Positions 34,773 through 46,406 of a stretch of DNA of 64,000 nt are shown one piece after another. This stretch comes from Kappaphycus alvarezii (lineage: Eukaryota; Rhodophyta; Florideophyceae; Gigartinales; Solieriaceae): the NCBI GenBank assembly GCA_002205965.3, contig NADL03000450.1, positions 248,001 through 312,000 on the forward strand, in the 5' to 3' direction. A program made the position numbers and the translations under genes. The notes beneath the pieces were generated by a model. It ran no database searches. It had not been told where the DNA came from and saw nothing but the letters and a program-made list of their open reading frames with translations. Every line of letters begins with the position of its first letter. The stretch's first letter is position 1.

Positions 34773-35076
34773 TGTGGTATTCTGGCTGTGAATTTGGCAA
34801 GTTACCGTAGCTGTTATTTCGCGGAAGCGCCTTCGGCCAATAGGAAAGAGTTCGGCAAATGAAGGACACACTATAAATTACATCCCCGGTCTTCGCCGTC
34901 GACCGGGTGGGTAGGCACTTTTTGCTACGCGCTGACTTTTCCTTTCTCCTGAGACTCCTTTGTCAACGCCCCTGAACTGAAACCGTCTCTGACGCTCCCC
35001 TACCCTAACTTTCCTCATAATCTTCCCGCTCCGCTCGCCTCCTCGCGGTAGCGTCCCTTACCGTGTAACCATATTG
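34773..35076 (+). repeat. LTR-like direct repeat, right copy
   Basis: Same-orientation partner of 26588-26880, about 8.2 kb downstream. It has a roughly 40-bp insertion relative to the left copy that contains CACTATAAATTAC. It could be the 3' LTR of the copia element or the leader of a second copy. Confidence 0.45.
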
Positions 35077-38000
35077 ATGCTGACATTGACAAAGTAAACA
35101 AGAAAGCCTGTCCCTTGGAATAAAAGGTACCGAATAGTAGCGGAAAGAGAAAGAAGAAAAAGTAAATCGAATGCATTCAGGGTCTTTTAATGTAAAAGAC
35201 AAAGAATAAAAGGGGACAGTGGTCTACATGCTGACAGGCTATGGCATACCACGCAAACCGCCGTCGCCAACTTTTTACTCTAAATAACTGGCTCTGTTGG
35301 GACCGCCTCTTCCACTGCGGCATATTTAACCTCTAGGATTCGCCCCACCCCAAACTCAAGATCGATCAGCTAAAAACATCCAGGAGCCGTCGAGCAGCAC
35401 TCCGTGTAGCCGCCGCCCCGTTCGCCTCCCTAACATTAGAATTCCCACGAATCTACAAGCTAGCCGAGCAGGACACCGCCCCGACCTACCATAGGCACCC
35501 ACAGCGCACGGCACACAGAAAAAATTCTATTACCATACCTAAGATCGCCGAACTTGATCAAACTAATTACGCACCCTGACCTGTATCGTTCCGTGGTGTG
35601 ATCGCTTCCATCCAGGCCCGAAATCATATCACCGTAACCCCACCTCAGAAGACCTACTTAGCCCGACAAGAGGTCTTCCACACCAAACGAGACTTCACGC
35701 TCAGTGCATTGATAAATTTCATTCCCCCGAGACCGCACCACACTTCATTCAACCCGATGCAGTTGTCACCTGACACCTACTCATCCAAACCGCCTCCACT
35801 TATCTCGAAACCGCCAAAACACAAAACCATAAATATCTCAAGTCTCTCGCAGAGAATATACGCTTCACAGAAGACATGGACATCAACGCTTATGCCGCCA
35901 ATCACAAAGTAATACGGCCCAGTGTGATGACTGCCAGGTATCCCAATATCACTAAAGCCAGAACTACCGTTGATTTCATTATTGCAGGACGCAGCCACAA
36001 CTTAGTCTCTGCACCCATCGGTATGTACATGCTGGTAAGGAAATCCACCGATGCCAAGGACTTCATACACAAATACAATGAGTTCCACACGTTCTCAACA
36101 CCAGGCAACCAAAGCATCAGCTCTTCGCAAGCCTACGGCACCGCTACGATCACCAAGGTCACGCTCACTAAGCTCCTAAAACAAGTCCGCGTTCTCCACC
36201 AAGAAAGGCTCCCCAAAACCGTCGCTTCGCATCCCGCCAGCGCCACGTGCGCATTGGCTTCTAGAACCCCGGTACACTGATGAACAGTTTTGAAGCCCCA
36301 ATCATCCTCTCCATCGCAATGAGTGTAAAATACTCTACTAAGTTCGTCAGTAGCGTATAGGGTTGGTAGAGCCGGGCGAAACCTATATGCTACAGAAAAT
36401 ACCGACGGGTAAGGACAGATCCAAGGATGTGTATGTTAGTACGGCGTTCAGTGGACGGGCTGTTAACCTGCCGGGGTGATGAAATCCAGGGAGTGGCTGG
36501 CGGCTTGGAAACGGGAGTGTGGGTCCTGGGATGCTTACCGTCTTTACTCCAAAGTAAAGACTCCCGGGGTTATGTAACCAGGCGGACCTACGCCTATACT
36601 CCTACTACTGTAAATTTTATTCTCACTAAGATTGATTCCTGTCCATCTAATAGGTTTTAAATACCACTCGGCAAGAGAAGATGCAAGGCTAAGCAGCGAG
36701 CTCGCCTTTGTCGAACCCCTGAACGGTGCGTACCGCTCGGTTTATGCGATACATCCATAAGTCTGTACGGTATGCCAGGACCCTTACAGTGATCTCTAGC
36801 TAGGTTACCATTCTCATGCATTGTATGTCCTCTTGGGCGGACAGAAATGCACGTCCTCATCCCTGCTGGCTCCTTACACTCCCGACCGCCTGGATTATAT
36901 CAACCCAGACCCGGTGCGTCACCTCATAGGCATATGTTCATCAACCTGCGGGACACATTAATACTACACAATGGCAAAATGGCAGCCAAGGAAATCAACA
37001 TATATTATGCAGAGCTGAGCTTGATGCTCCAATGCAAGAAAAACTCCAGGACCGGAGGATCCTGCAGCACCCACGTTCATTCAAACCTCGGCTGCTCACT
37101 AAACACGCAACCTCTCCGTCACCCCACATAACTCCGCTCCCTCACCTTATACCCACAACCACAGCCACTGATGATATTTTTGCCTTAACACAATTCTATT
37201 TCCTTTATACTATGGATAACGAAGAAAAATACGATCTCACCTCTGCCCTGGCCAATTCGAACCTTCTCTAAAACCTATTGTCAATACAAGCACTCAACCA
37301 GCTATTCGAAGCAGTGATTTTCACATAAAAGTTAGCGATTGCCACCCACAACATCCTCAAGGGTCTAGAAGTTTTAGCCCGGGTTCTGTGGAATCAGCAC
37401 ATACAAGGATACTCGCTCCAAGTCACGCCTACTACTGTTCATACCTCAGTCAGGATATCTATTACAGCAGGGATGCCACGACCTTAAACAAAGCCTTGAA
37501 CCACGTTGTACAAAACAATACTCCTCCATCCCGAATCAACGCCTTCCCTCTTCATTCCGCTGCTTAAAAAGCTCAAGCCCACTTGTACACCCTCTCCCAT
37601 CATCAAATACCTGCAAAAGCCACCAACACACCCTCCGAGCCAGCCATGGGTCCCAAACAACCGACCAACAAACTTACAGTTCTGATCAATAAATGTCATC
37701 TCATCCTCAACCACACCTCCCCACGCACCATCTAATACACAAACGGAAAAAACGCTTTCTATACTGTCCCTTACTCTCAAACAACCTCCTCCACACATCA
37801 TATTTCTTCGTGGCTCAATGCCGTACTAATACCAGCACCTAACAAAGCAAACCCCAAAAACTTCGGTGTGGGAAGCAACACAAGCTCGGAAACAAGTGGA
37901 CGATTATGCTTGACTCCAAGCACAAGAAAAATCAGTTCATCTTATTCATTGATGCAGATGCAGTGCCGATTTACCGCCAAATTCGAGTGAACCTTATCTC

Positions 38001-38300
38001 CGTCCTTGAAGAAAGCGAAACAAGCAGCCGCTAACACACTCCTCATCTACTGCTCCACAAAAATCACCTCGCAATCTTGATTTCCCTTTTTCACCGGGAC
38101 TGAAAAAGCAACCAAGAAAAATTCAGAAAACGGAAATAAAGGTTGCAGTCAACAAAGCAACCAAGACAGCCTGTTACTCGGAATAAAACGTATAAAAGCT
38201 GAAAAAGTAATGCAAAAGGCAAATAATAAAAGGGCACAACGGTCCAGGTTCGTACATGCATCAACAGTGAAAGACCACCTCACCAGTTCACTGTAAGCAA
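35077..38300. other. Unidentified 3.2-kb segment bounded by similar sequences
   Basis: The two ends resemble each other in the same orientation: 35100-35260 and 38165-38275 share AGCCTGT, GGAATAAAA, AATAAAAGGG, ACA, GGTC and CATGC landmarks in order. Inside, 35598-35912 (+) and the overlapping 35876-36280 (+) read like parts of a protein (VMTARYPNITKARTTVDFII). 36427-36660 and 36847-37131 are further short frames. C/A-rich DNA at 35300-35800 and 37450-37800 is low-complexity. No known polymerase, transposase or gag motif was found. Confidence 0.35.
35876..36280 (+). CDS. Hypothetical 134-residue ORF in the unidentified segment
   Basis: ATG-initiated frame with a mixed, protein-like composition. 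It has beta-strand-like stretches (RTTVDFIIAG, GMYMLVRKS), a basic helix (LTKLLKQVRVLHQERLPK), and no membrane segment. An overlapping upstream frame in another phase (35598-35912) may belong to the same product. The function is not recognised. Confidence 0.3.
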   Translation: MDINAYAANHKVIRPSVMTARYPNITKARTTVDFIIAGRSHNLVSAPIGMYMLVRKSTDAKDFIHKYNEFHTFSTPGNQSISSSQAYGTATITKVTLTKLLKQVRVLHQERLPKTVASHPASATCALASRTPVH

Positions 38301-41300
38301 TGACCGCTGCGAAAATTGCACCCTTCTGGATAAAGGTCCCAGTTTATCCCTTTCACCTTCGCAGATTATTGTACTTTGATAAAGAGGTCTCATATTGATG
38401 TCCTTTTTAACTACAAGGTCCCAAGACAACCCAGTTGAGTAGTTGGTGTACAAAACAAAGTCCTCTGCAAACGCTCCACTTCGATGTGTGGGTATGGTCG
38501 ATGATTATAGATCAACGCTAACAGCGGAGAAAATTTTAGACCCGAAAAAATAGAAAGACTACAAATAATATACTAAATATTGTTACATCCAGCAGTGGCC
38601 GGTGTATTTGGTAAATTTCTCTCAAATATCCGAGTAGGAGCTCTCAATACGCCGCCCTGAACTCGTCGAACTTTATGGTAATACATTTTTCATCATACGG
38701 CCAACAATAGCGGAACTGGATGGAATAGAGTCTAAGTAAAATGCTTATGGATTTGCAGGGTGTGTAGGAGCGATATAGTGTTGCTAACTAATTTGGGAGA
38801 ATTTTCATTCACACTGAAAGTGCAATATCAAAACTCCAAGGAGAGAAAGCTGGCAGCTGCTCAAGTGGAAGCCTGATTTGATAGAGAGATTTACTGTTAG
38901 GATTGATTTTCTGGCCGAATTGGCACAAACAATTATAAGATTTGCCGTCTTCTTTTCCGTTCATGACAGATACAATGGAAGCTACGTACAAATTTTGATC
39001 TCCCTCAAGCTTTCAAATCAAGTAATCTCCTTCATTTCGTTTGCTTTCATACTCTCTTGTTGCAGATGGCATGTAGTAGCACTGCTTCTTTTGAACCATA
39101 TGGAGACTGAAGACGAAATAAATTACACCAAGGCCCAACAAGCACTACAAAAGATTTAGAATGGGCTTTTGGAATTCAACAATCTCCATTTTATATTTTA
39201 AGGGAAAAATCTACAGATGGTATAAATAAGACATTCTAGGGATAATCTGAGCAATTTTTATTCTACTAAACATGCTGATTCAGAACATTCAACGTGTTTT
39301 CTTGACGCAGCACAAAAATGTGGGGAATGCGCTACTTTAAGTTGTATCTGAGATAAAATTTGGAGACCAAGAACGAATAATATCACAGCAGGTGATTACT
39401 TAAGAACAATTTCGATATGGGAGAAGCTGAGGCTTATTAAATTAACTGCGAAAGCATGCAAATCAAGAAAAAATACATTGCAGCTACAAGCGCGCTCAAT
39501 AGTTTACGAACCGATTTGATAATAGCCTTTAGAAGAATTTAGACTCAGTTGAGCTCTAGTATAAGAGCACTTATGTAGACGTAGAAATAAATGGGACCTC
39601 TTACAGTAAGTTTAACTGGGAGGAGTTCCTATCTCTGTGCTTTTTTAATCACCTCACAACTTTCGGAACTCTCCATTCTCTTCTCCATTTCTGACTCAAG
39701 TTAAAAAAAATCTTTCTCATCTTCATCCGCTCACTTCCTAATTCTAATTTTATTGTGCGTCGTATGATCGAAATAGTTGCTCTTTACTCATCGGAGTCTT
39801 TTTCAATCATCAGTGACAATCAGTACTCTTGTTTTGATTCTTCCACTTCCTCAGTATGCTTCTCCATTACAATAAGTACTTCATTTCCAACATACATTTC
39901 GCGGAAAGACTTTGAGAGTACTATCTACGTTTTCATTTTGCTTCTCCATCCTTTCTCCAACTTATTCTTTTTCACCCCTACAAGTCTCACTCGCTGAGCT
40001 GCAGTTCTAATCTCATTCTAAGTTGTTTCATGACTTGATGCAGTGCAGACATGCTATTAATAACCCCTTCTCCCCTCCATAGTCTTCTGTGGCAGCTCCA
40101 AATGCTGTTCGTTGAATAGGTTCTTTTTTCTTTTTTCCATCCTCACTCCCAAACTTCGTTTTTATGTCCAAAAATTCGCAAAATTGAATTATTTGAAGGG
40201 TACTGTATATTAAAAGACTTCATGTTTGATATTTTTGCCTCTGGGCTTTCAAAACATCTCCATTGCCAAATTTACGAATCCTCATCCATTATACCTGACA
40301 TTTCCCGCGCTGTCACTTTTTACTCAGATATTTTATTTTACTTTTTTCTCTAAAGCTTTTACTATTCTCATTGAAGATATTCCGACTTTCAAAGCATTGC
40401 GCAGCACTCCGTGCAAATTCTCAATACCACGTGCCAAAACGTTGAATCTGTCTGGTTTGGTCCTCTCAGAGACATTTTTACCCACGCTTTTGAAAGAATA
40501 AGTTCTTCTAACGCAGAGAATTATTTTCCACGCTCCCTTCTTATCCCACTGTCGATATTTTTTTGTTTTCATTGCCCCTCCTTAAAATTTGTTGAATTAT
40601 TTTTGGATCCTTTCGACCATCCTCTTCCTCCATTTGAAGTTGTCTTTACACTTAGTTTATATCATATAGATGATAATTGGGTACATTTTTCGATAAATAG
40701 TACGCCTCGTGAAGCACTCATCTGTATTTTCTCTGCGTTGATATGGTATAGCAGGGAAACTCACGACATAGGATGTTCGAAATGTTCTACTTGCTTCAAT
40801 TTCTCAGCTTGATTATGACTGAGATAAATATCTCCAGTTTCCTGGCCTTCACCGGTGCTTCAGTTTGCCTAAATCTCTCCATCTGGCGCACTTTCGAAAA
40901 CTTCCAATTAATTTACTTCAGTAGCTTCCATATTATCGCAGTTACGTAAGGGCGGGCGCCAAGACATACGTCGGCTTGAATGGCTGCCAACGGATTCTTC
41001 AGATAAACTTTGACCACTTCTCCACTGCTACTTGGTGCAAACCGAGCGTGTACGGGCTAAAAAAGTAGAAAAAATACAAGCAGAATAATCTGATTAGTTA
41101 GAGCAATATTTTATGCTGATTGAAACTAAATTGGTTGTGGTATATTCTCTATTCTATATTTTAAAGCATACATAACTGAAAATGGACCATAAAATTGTTT
41201 ATTCCGCCGCTAGATTTGCCAAATTTCAAATTTTGCCGAAATTCGTTAAAACGCCGCTACTAGATTTTATCTTCAGATTAATTACGCAATAGTAATATTG

Positions 41301-41614
41301 ATGATAAGAAGAGGAAAATTTTCGAACTTATTTCACCATAAGGGGTATTTTTCTGCATAATGCAGTCTAAAGAACCATTTTGTCTGCTATTACATGTTTT
41401 TGGTGAAGTGAGCTATCAGCACCACTGTTTCGGACAGTGGCACTGTTTCCGGCTGATAGGAAAGGCGTTACACGTCCTGTAGTACAGTATTACTGCAACG
41501 GTATGTGTCTTTATGCGATCTTTTTTGTATTTTTTGTTCGTTTTTTTCCTTATCAATCTTGGGCAATTATCTGTAACTCATGTTTCCGTGAAGAATACAA
41601 TCTGGAAACATTGA

Positions 41615-41658
41615 ATCCTCCTCACTATATTTTCTAATGAAAATATAGTGAGGAGGAT
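41615..41658. repeat. Perfect 20-bp inverted repeat, 4-base loop (44-nt hairpin)
   Basis: The left arm at 41615-41634 begins ATCCTCC and ends ATTTTC. The right arm at 41639-41658 is its exact reverse complement, and the loop is TAAT. It directly follows the stop of a 66-residue frame. Such DNA can extrude as a cruciform or give a hairpin RNA. Confidence 0.9.
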
Positions 41659-42168
41659 CTATAAAATTTCACTAACCCATGGTCGAAAACAAACTTTTCT
41701 ATAATCTGTTAAAATCACCGAAAGTAAATTAAGAACAGTCTTTCATAGACTCTTCTTTTAATTCTTTTCCATTATGCCCTCCCGAATCATTCTTATGGTG
41801 GCCAACTCAAACAAATTCAACTGGCGACCTCAAAGTTTGATGATAGCTGTTAATCCCCTATAACTTTTCTCTTTGTGGGTGAAGTAGACAAGAAACCAGA
41901 ACTGCACTGCCGGTAAAGCCAAAGACAGAAAAAACTTTCCAAGAGACCGAAATTAACACAGCATGTTCGCATTACAGTACTACCAAGGTCGTTGAACCAA
42001 GCAGAGAATCGGTAGCGTTCTCAGTACTATCCGGGTCAGGCTGTTACCTTCCAGAAAAACACCCATTTCGTTAGATCCTACACGGCAGTTTGACGCGGGT
42101 GCAAATTTGATTTTTTTATCTCTTGCTAGCACCAATGCAATTAAGTCTTCACAAATCCAGTGCTTATT

Positions 42169-42880
42169 GTACATTCATTTAAGTACGAGTCCCACATGAG
42201 TCCCGCATGTGCTGAGCATGAATTTCAACTCAGGGTCGATGTGGGATATTAAGCACACACGAGTAGATCTAGGTAGAACCGTGGTTGAAAATTTACTTGA
42301 GGCTGGCTGGGTTAAGCCGGCCGCTCCAAACCAGGGTTTGTATAGAACTGAGGATAGCTACATACTAAAGGAAAATGCAGCAATAGTAGCTAATTCAAAG
42401 GTTTTATCATAAAACAGCCCTGACGTTATCGTAAGTAGCGCTTTCAGAATTTTAGTTGGCACGAGTGACATACTCTGACAAGATGTAAGAAGTACATTGG
42501 TCCAGGTGGCATGGGGTAGCAAGGTAACTTTTCATTGGTAAAGAAATGACATAATATCCCAATGTGCACCTTGCCCGTAACTATTCCAAATGTACCAATG
42601 GGTCAAACGCTGTCTTCAGAACTGTGAGGAAAGTGTTATGACAGCAAAGTGTCTACTAGCCCTTTTTGTAAGGTTACCAGTGGTTTGAATCTACATTACA
42701 GTAGATGCAGTGAATTTTTGCAAAGCTGTAAGGCCCGTAAAGTGAAATACAAGAGTCATTTCTGCTAACACCCATGCAGGTAAAAATTAATAAACTCAGT
42801 GTGTATTGTACAAAAATTTCAACACGAGTCCCACACGAGTCCCACATGTGCTGGGCACGACTTCCAACTCCCCTCTGCGA
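42169..42880. repeat. Pair of about 70-bp direct repeats, about 640 bp apart
   Basis: 42169-42240 and 42808-42880 share TGTACA, then CGAGTCCCACA(T/C)GAGTCCC(G/A)CATGTGCTG(A/G)GCA(T/C)GA and TTCAACTC in order. Inside each, the GAGTCCC block is itself repeated about 11 bp apart. They could be degenerate ends of a small element, or a tandem block separated by decay. Confidence 0.55.
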
Positions 42881-43343
42881 CGTACGAGGACTAATCCCTG
42901 TACCTTCTTCTGGTCTGATTTTCTTCTGTGTATCGAGAGGGGCAATTCTGTCATGTTTCTTTTCAAATTTAGTACGCGGCATAGGTTTTGTCAATAGAGT
43001 CCCTGAAATTTAAACTTGAACACACGGTATTGTTGCTTCAAAATGACATAAACTATCTCAAATCTCCCAGCTTTTGCGCCTCAACTGTAGGATTCGTCTA
43101 TGAAACGATGAGGGATGTTCAAGCTGCATAGAGAAAGACCAAATGTTTCGGTCATACTAAATAATAATAAAAATAGTCTATAAAATCAAAAAATTTTCAA
43201 ATTGTACAAGAACGCTTTACCGTAAAAGCTGCTTCTATCTCCCGGAAAAACTTTAAGATCCATAGCCACTTCCTTTAGTTAAATAGTTTAATTAGTCTCG
43301 TGGACCCGATTAGGAGCTGTAGCATCCCCAAATTATCCGCAAC

Positions 43344-44360
43344 ATGGCGCAAGGAAAGTACCTCAGCGATTTTGAAAAAGGCCAGATTGTGACCATGAGC
43401 AGGGAGCAAATTAAAGTTCGCGCAATTGAAAGGAATCCTATCGGAGCAAGGAACAGCCCAGAATTTTATCATGAAACTGACTCACAGATGGCCTCCCAAA
43501 AATCCCAAGAAGACCGGAAACTTTTCCGAGTATGACCGTCGTCGCATTTTTTCAATGGCATCTGCAGGCACTTCAAGTATTGCAGAGGGCAAGCGGATGC
43601 TATATTTGTCGGTTCAGGTCCAGTGTGTACAGTAGATTTTGTCTGTTTCGCCTATTTTAAAGTATATAAGGGTGAACAAGTTTCCGGAAATAACGAGCGA
43701 GCACAGGAAAAATCGATGGTAGTGGGCTCCCGATTTATTTCAAAAGGTAACATTTTCTGGAAGCATGTAGTCTTTTCAGACCAGAAAAAATTCAACTTGA
43801 TGGGCCTAGTTGGGTGTAGTTTTACTGGTATGACTTGCGTAAGGTACCGCGGCGCTTCCAACGAGCAAAATTGCGGCGGCATTGTGATATTATGGGCGGC
43901 TATTATTTTTTGGTACGTAATCCTTAGTTTTCTTATCACGTAAGCAGGAATCCAGTAAGTATTGCAGGAATCTTGAAAATGAATTGCCACCCTGGACTGC
44001 TGAATGTTTTGGCGTATCGACGCCTCAGACATTTCAAGAAGACTTTGGTAGCATTCACTAGTTCCAACAAACCCGTTCTTTTCTCTCTCTGTGCGGCGTC
44101 AGAGCACTACCATGGCCATCTAAGTCCCAAGATCTAAATATCATTGAACGCTTCTTGGTCTTACTGGCTCGTCTCGTATATCCGCGGATGAGGTCGCGTA
44201 CATCCACATATGACGCGCTACGAGAATTTAGTTGGGTTGAGGGCTGCAACTGAGGAGGCTTGGGCATCGATTGATGGTGGCTACATACTGAACTTCTACC
44301 AGGGTCTGCCCAAGCGCATGCTCACAGAAAGCGACCCGAAAGGCGGGACTACGATGTACT
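43344..44360 (+). pseudogene. Tc1/mariner-like transposase, decayed
   Basis: The N-terminal part (43344 on) reads MAQGKYLSDFEKGQIVTM, matching the first helix-turn-helix helix of Tc1 transposases. A second helix-turn-helix (FSEYDRRRIFSMASAGTSS) lies at about 43520-43577. The catalytic domain starts VVFSDQKKFNL (about 43768-43800; first aspartate), with GGIVILWAAI at about 43875-43904 (family GGGVMVWGAF). The third acidic motif SQDLNIIERFL (about 44125-44157) corresponds to PDLNPIENLW, and the C-terminal helices EEAWASIDGG and LPKRML follow. The second catalytic aspartate region is not readable. Frame changes at several points mean no active enzyme. Terminal inverted repeats were not identified. 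Confidence 0.65.
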
Positions 44361-45009
44361 AGTACTGAAGTAAAGTAAGAAATGTTTTCTTGTGCTGTTT
44401 CTGATTTTTGCTACCGTTGGATTGCTGTTTTTAATTTTCAGCTTCTTTTCCTTTTTGTGTGATTAAACTTTACAATTGCGGTCGCTTCCGTGCTACTTTG
44501 GAGCAGCTGTAGCCCTATATTCAGAACTTGTTCCATTTAGAGATGGTAAGGGACCTTGGGATGGTTTTTGAGGAATGTCGAAGTTCATATTTCGTTCACT
44601 GTATACCTGTAATATCATTTTGAGTTGCTCACTAGACTATTCGAATAAACCGCTCTCAACGTTTTCTTTGACAAAGTTGTACCGAATTGCACAATGTTTC
44701 GCACGTCGTATTCCTTCATTCCCCCACACTACAGCACGTTGATATTTTCGTACACACTCGTCCTCTTGGATTTAGGGCAGTCAAGATATTCCAAAAGGTT
44801 GCCCAACCACAACACCAACTTCACACTATCACCCAAAGCGACGGGTGCAGCCTCTGTAGTAGAAATTGCTACTGGTTTCCAATTAATTGTCCTCCAGGCA
44901 ATAGTACTGTACAGTCATCAAGTTGCATCAGGATACCAGATGTAGATCTGGGATTTTCGTAATCACTAGTCCAGTCTGTATCAAGATTTATTAATTATTT
45001 CCTTCACCT
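44361..45009. other. No gene recognised
   Basis: AT-rich mariner flank, then a frame 44694-44945 (+, 83 residues) of unknown nature. AGTACTGTACAGTC at about 44904-44917 matches the gene-island palindrome. Confidence 0.3.
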
Positions 45010-45231
45010 TTACAGTTCTCTCTGCTCAAGCGTCGCACGCAACGTCGCTACGAGGGCAGGGAGACCTACGCAAAGGTCAAACAAGTCTTAACACAGCGTC
45101 ATGCCGCAGCAGCAGCGATGTCCAATGCGACGTGCCTGTTGGCTGGCCTCAGCCAGTTTTCCAGCGGTTTGACGGCTTCCCGCCAATCCATTGCATTGTA
45201 AGCCTTTACCCACATCACGACATCCCTCAGG
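45010..45231 (+). pseudogene. LINE C-terminal tail fragment
   Basis: One open frame ends at a TAA near 45229. It carries KVKQVLTQRHAAAAAMSNAT followed by CLLAGL. The same pattern (SNAACLLAGLP) ends the minus-strand LINE at 51.4-51.7 kb, and SNEACVMADL occurs at 53.48 kb, so this is a recurrent 3' end of one LINE family. No finger or RT domain precedes it here. Confidence 0.45.
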
Positions 45232-46406
45232 GAAAAGCTGACGACATTTTTCATGGATTAAAACCACCCCAATTATCCCCTCTGCTCAAAGTGGCAGTGC
45301 CCACATTGAATACCGACGGCGGTTATGGAAAGATGGGACCTCTACACAATTTGTCGTCGTCATCGTGCATTGTTCGTCAAACCGTCTCACCTGCGTTGTT
45401 CCACCGACGGAAATCGCGCCTGCCGACACAACAGGCTGGTCGAAGGCCTGTCCGCGATTATCCCGGGTCACTCACAAATGTCGATGTTAACCAAGTTTGG
45501 ACTGCTGTCGGCTAGCTAGTGTACCGTATTTTTTCGGTTAATATTTTAAGCGACGATTCGATCTCATAGGCTACGTATGATAACACTTCGAACTTCCCGC
45601 GTTAAATAATGTTAAATCACATTGATTAGGATTTGCGGCATTTAAAACGTTAAATGCCGTAATCGGGTAGAGGTAATTCCCATCGGAATCCGTCCAGGGT
45701 GTACCGATTGCTTCTCGACGTCCGCGCTTCTCCCTAACGTTCCGCCGGGGACCCTGCTGCAGTTGTAGCCTGCAGAGCAACCTACCCGTGCATGCATCAT
45801 GCTCAGCGGCAGGTGAGCGTCGAGGCGCGTCGTGGCTAGTTGCAAACCTACCGTAGAGATTTCCCCGTCTCACTCCCCTCCGCCAGCGCCGATCCGTAGC
45901 CCAGATATGAGACCTTATTCCGCCTGCTGTTGATCTCCTCGTTGCCTTGTCCACGCGCTTTCGAAGTGCCATGAATGCATGTGTTTGCACATAGCAACGG
46001 TTAGGTACTGCTGTCTTGTACAGTAGCTGTGCTGCGCTCCTTGCTCGCATGGCAATTCACGAGGACGGCCTGTCAACACTCGAGTACCTCGTGATTCCTC
46101 GTATCAGTCTAGTGGCCACCCGTCGTGTACAATTTAAAATGCTTTTACAAATAGTGGCGGGTCAGAATCGTAATGTCTCGCGCCCTACTATGGCATACTG
46201 TACCCGCTGGTCCTCCGCCTTGCTAAATGCTGCTTTTCCTACCTGATATCACAACACAAACAACATCTGCCACTACTTCCCATCGACAATGCCGGGATCA
46301 ACGTACTTTACGACAAAACTCAAGACAGTCCGAAGCATGTGCCACGAGTCGAAAACAAGTCACAGGAGGATATTCCACGCGCGGTTCGATCAGCGCTCCG
46401 GCTCTT
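45232..46406. other. Mostly unassigned; possible further LINE scrap on the minus strand
   Basis: Overlapping frames 45132-45515 (+) and 45571-46050 (-, 159 residues, arginine-rich) are not recognised. Near the end of the latter, AFNVLNAANPNQ resembles the FNPFTNLNAAHPEE segment of the LINE at 51.6 kb, so it may be another decayed copy. The motif TGTACAGTAGC lies at about 46018-46028. Confidence 0.3.

Larger units (their letters stand above)
38301..43290. other. AT-rich desert
   Basis: No gene is supported. Frames at 38878-39159, 39755-39997, 40226-40501, 40411-40812 and 41437-41637 are short, hydrophobic or T-rich and overlap others. The stretch holds a strong hairpin (41615-41658) and a pair of direct repeats (about 42169-42240 and 42808-42880). 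Single TACTGTA-type motifs occur at about 40202 and 41479. Confidence 0.4.

Noticed and set aside
45571..46050. 159-residue minus-strand frame as a host gene
   Set aside because: Arginine-rich and without domains. One short stretch resembles a LINE segment, so at most it is another decayed copy.
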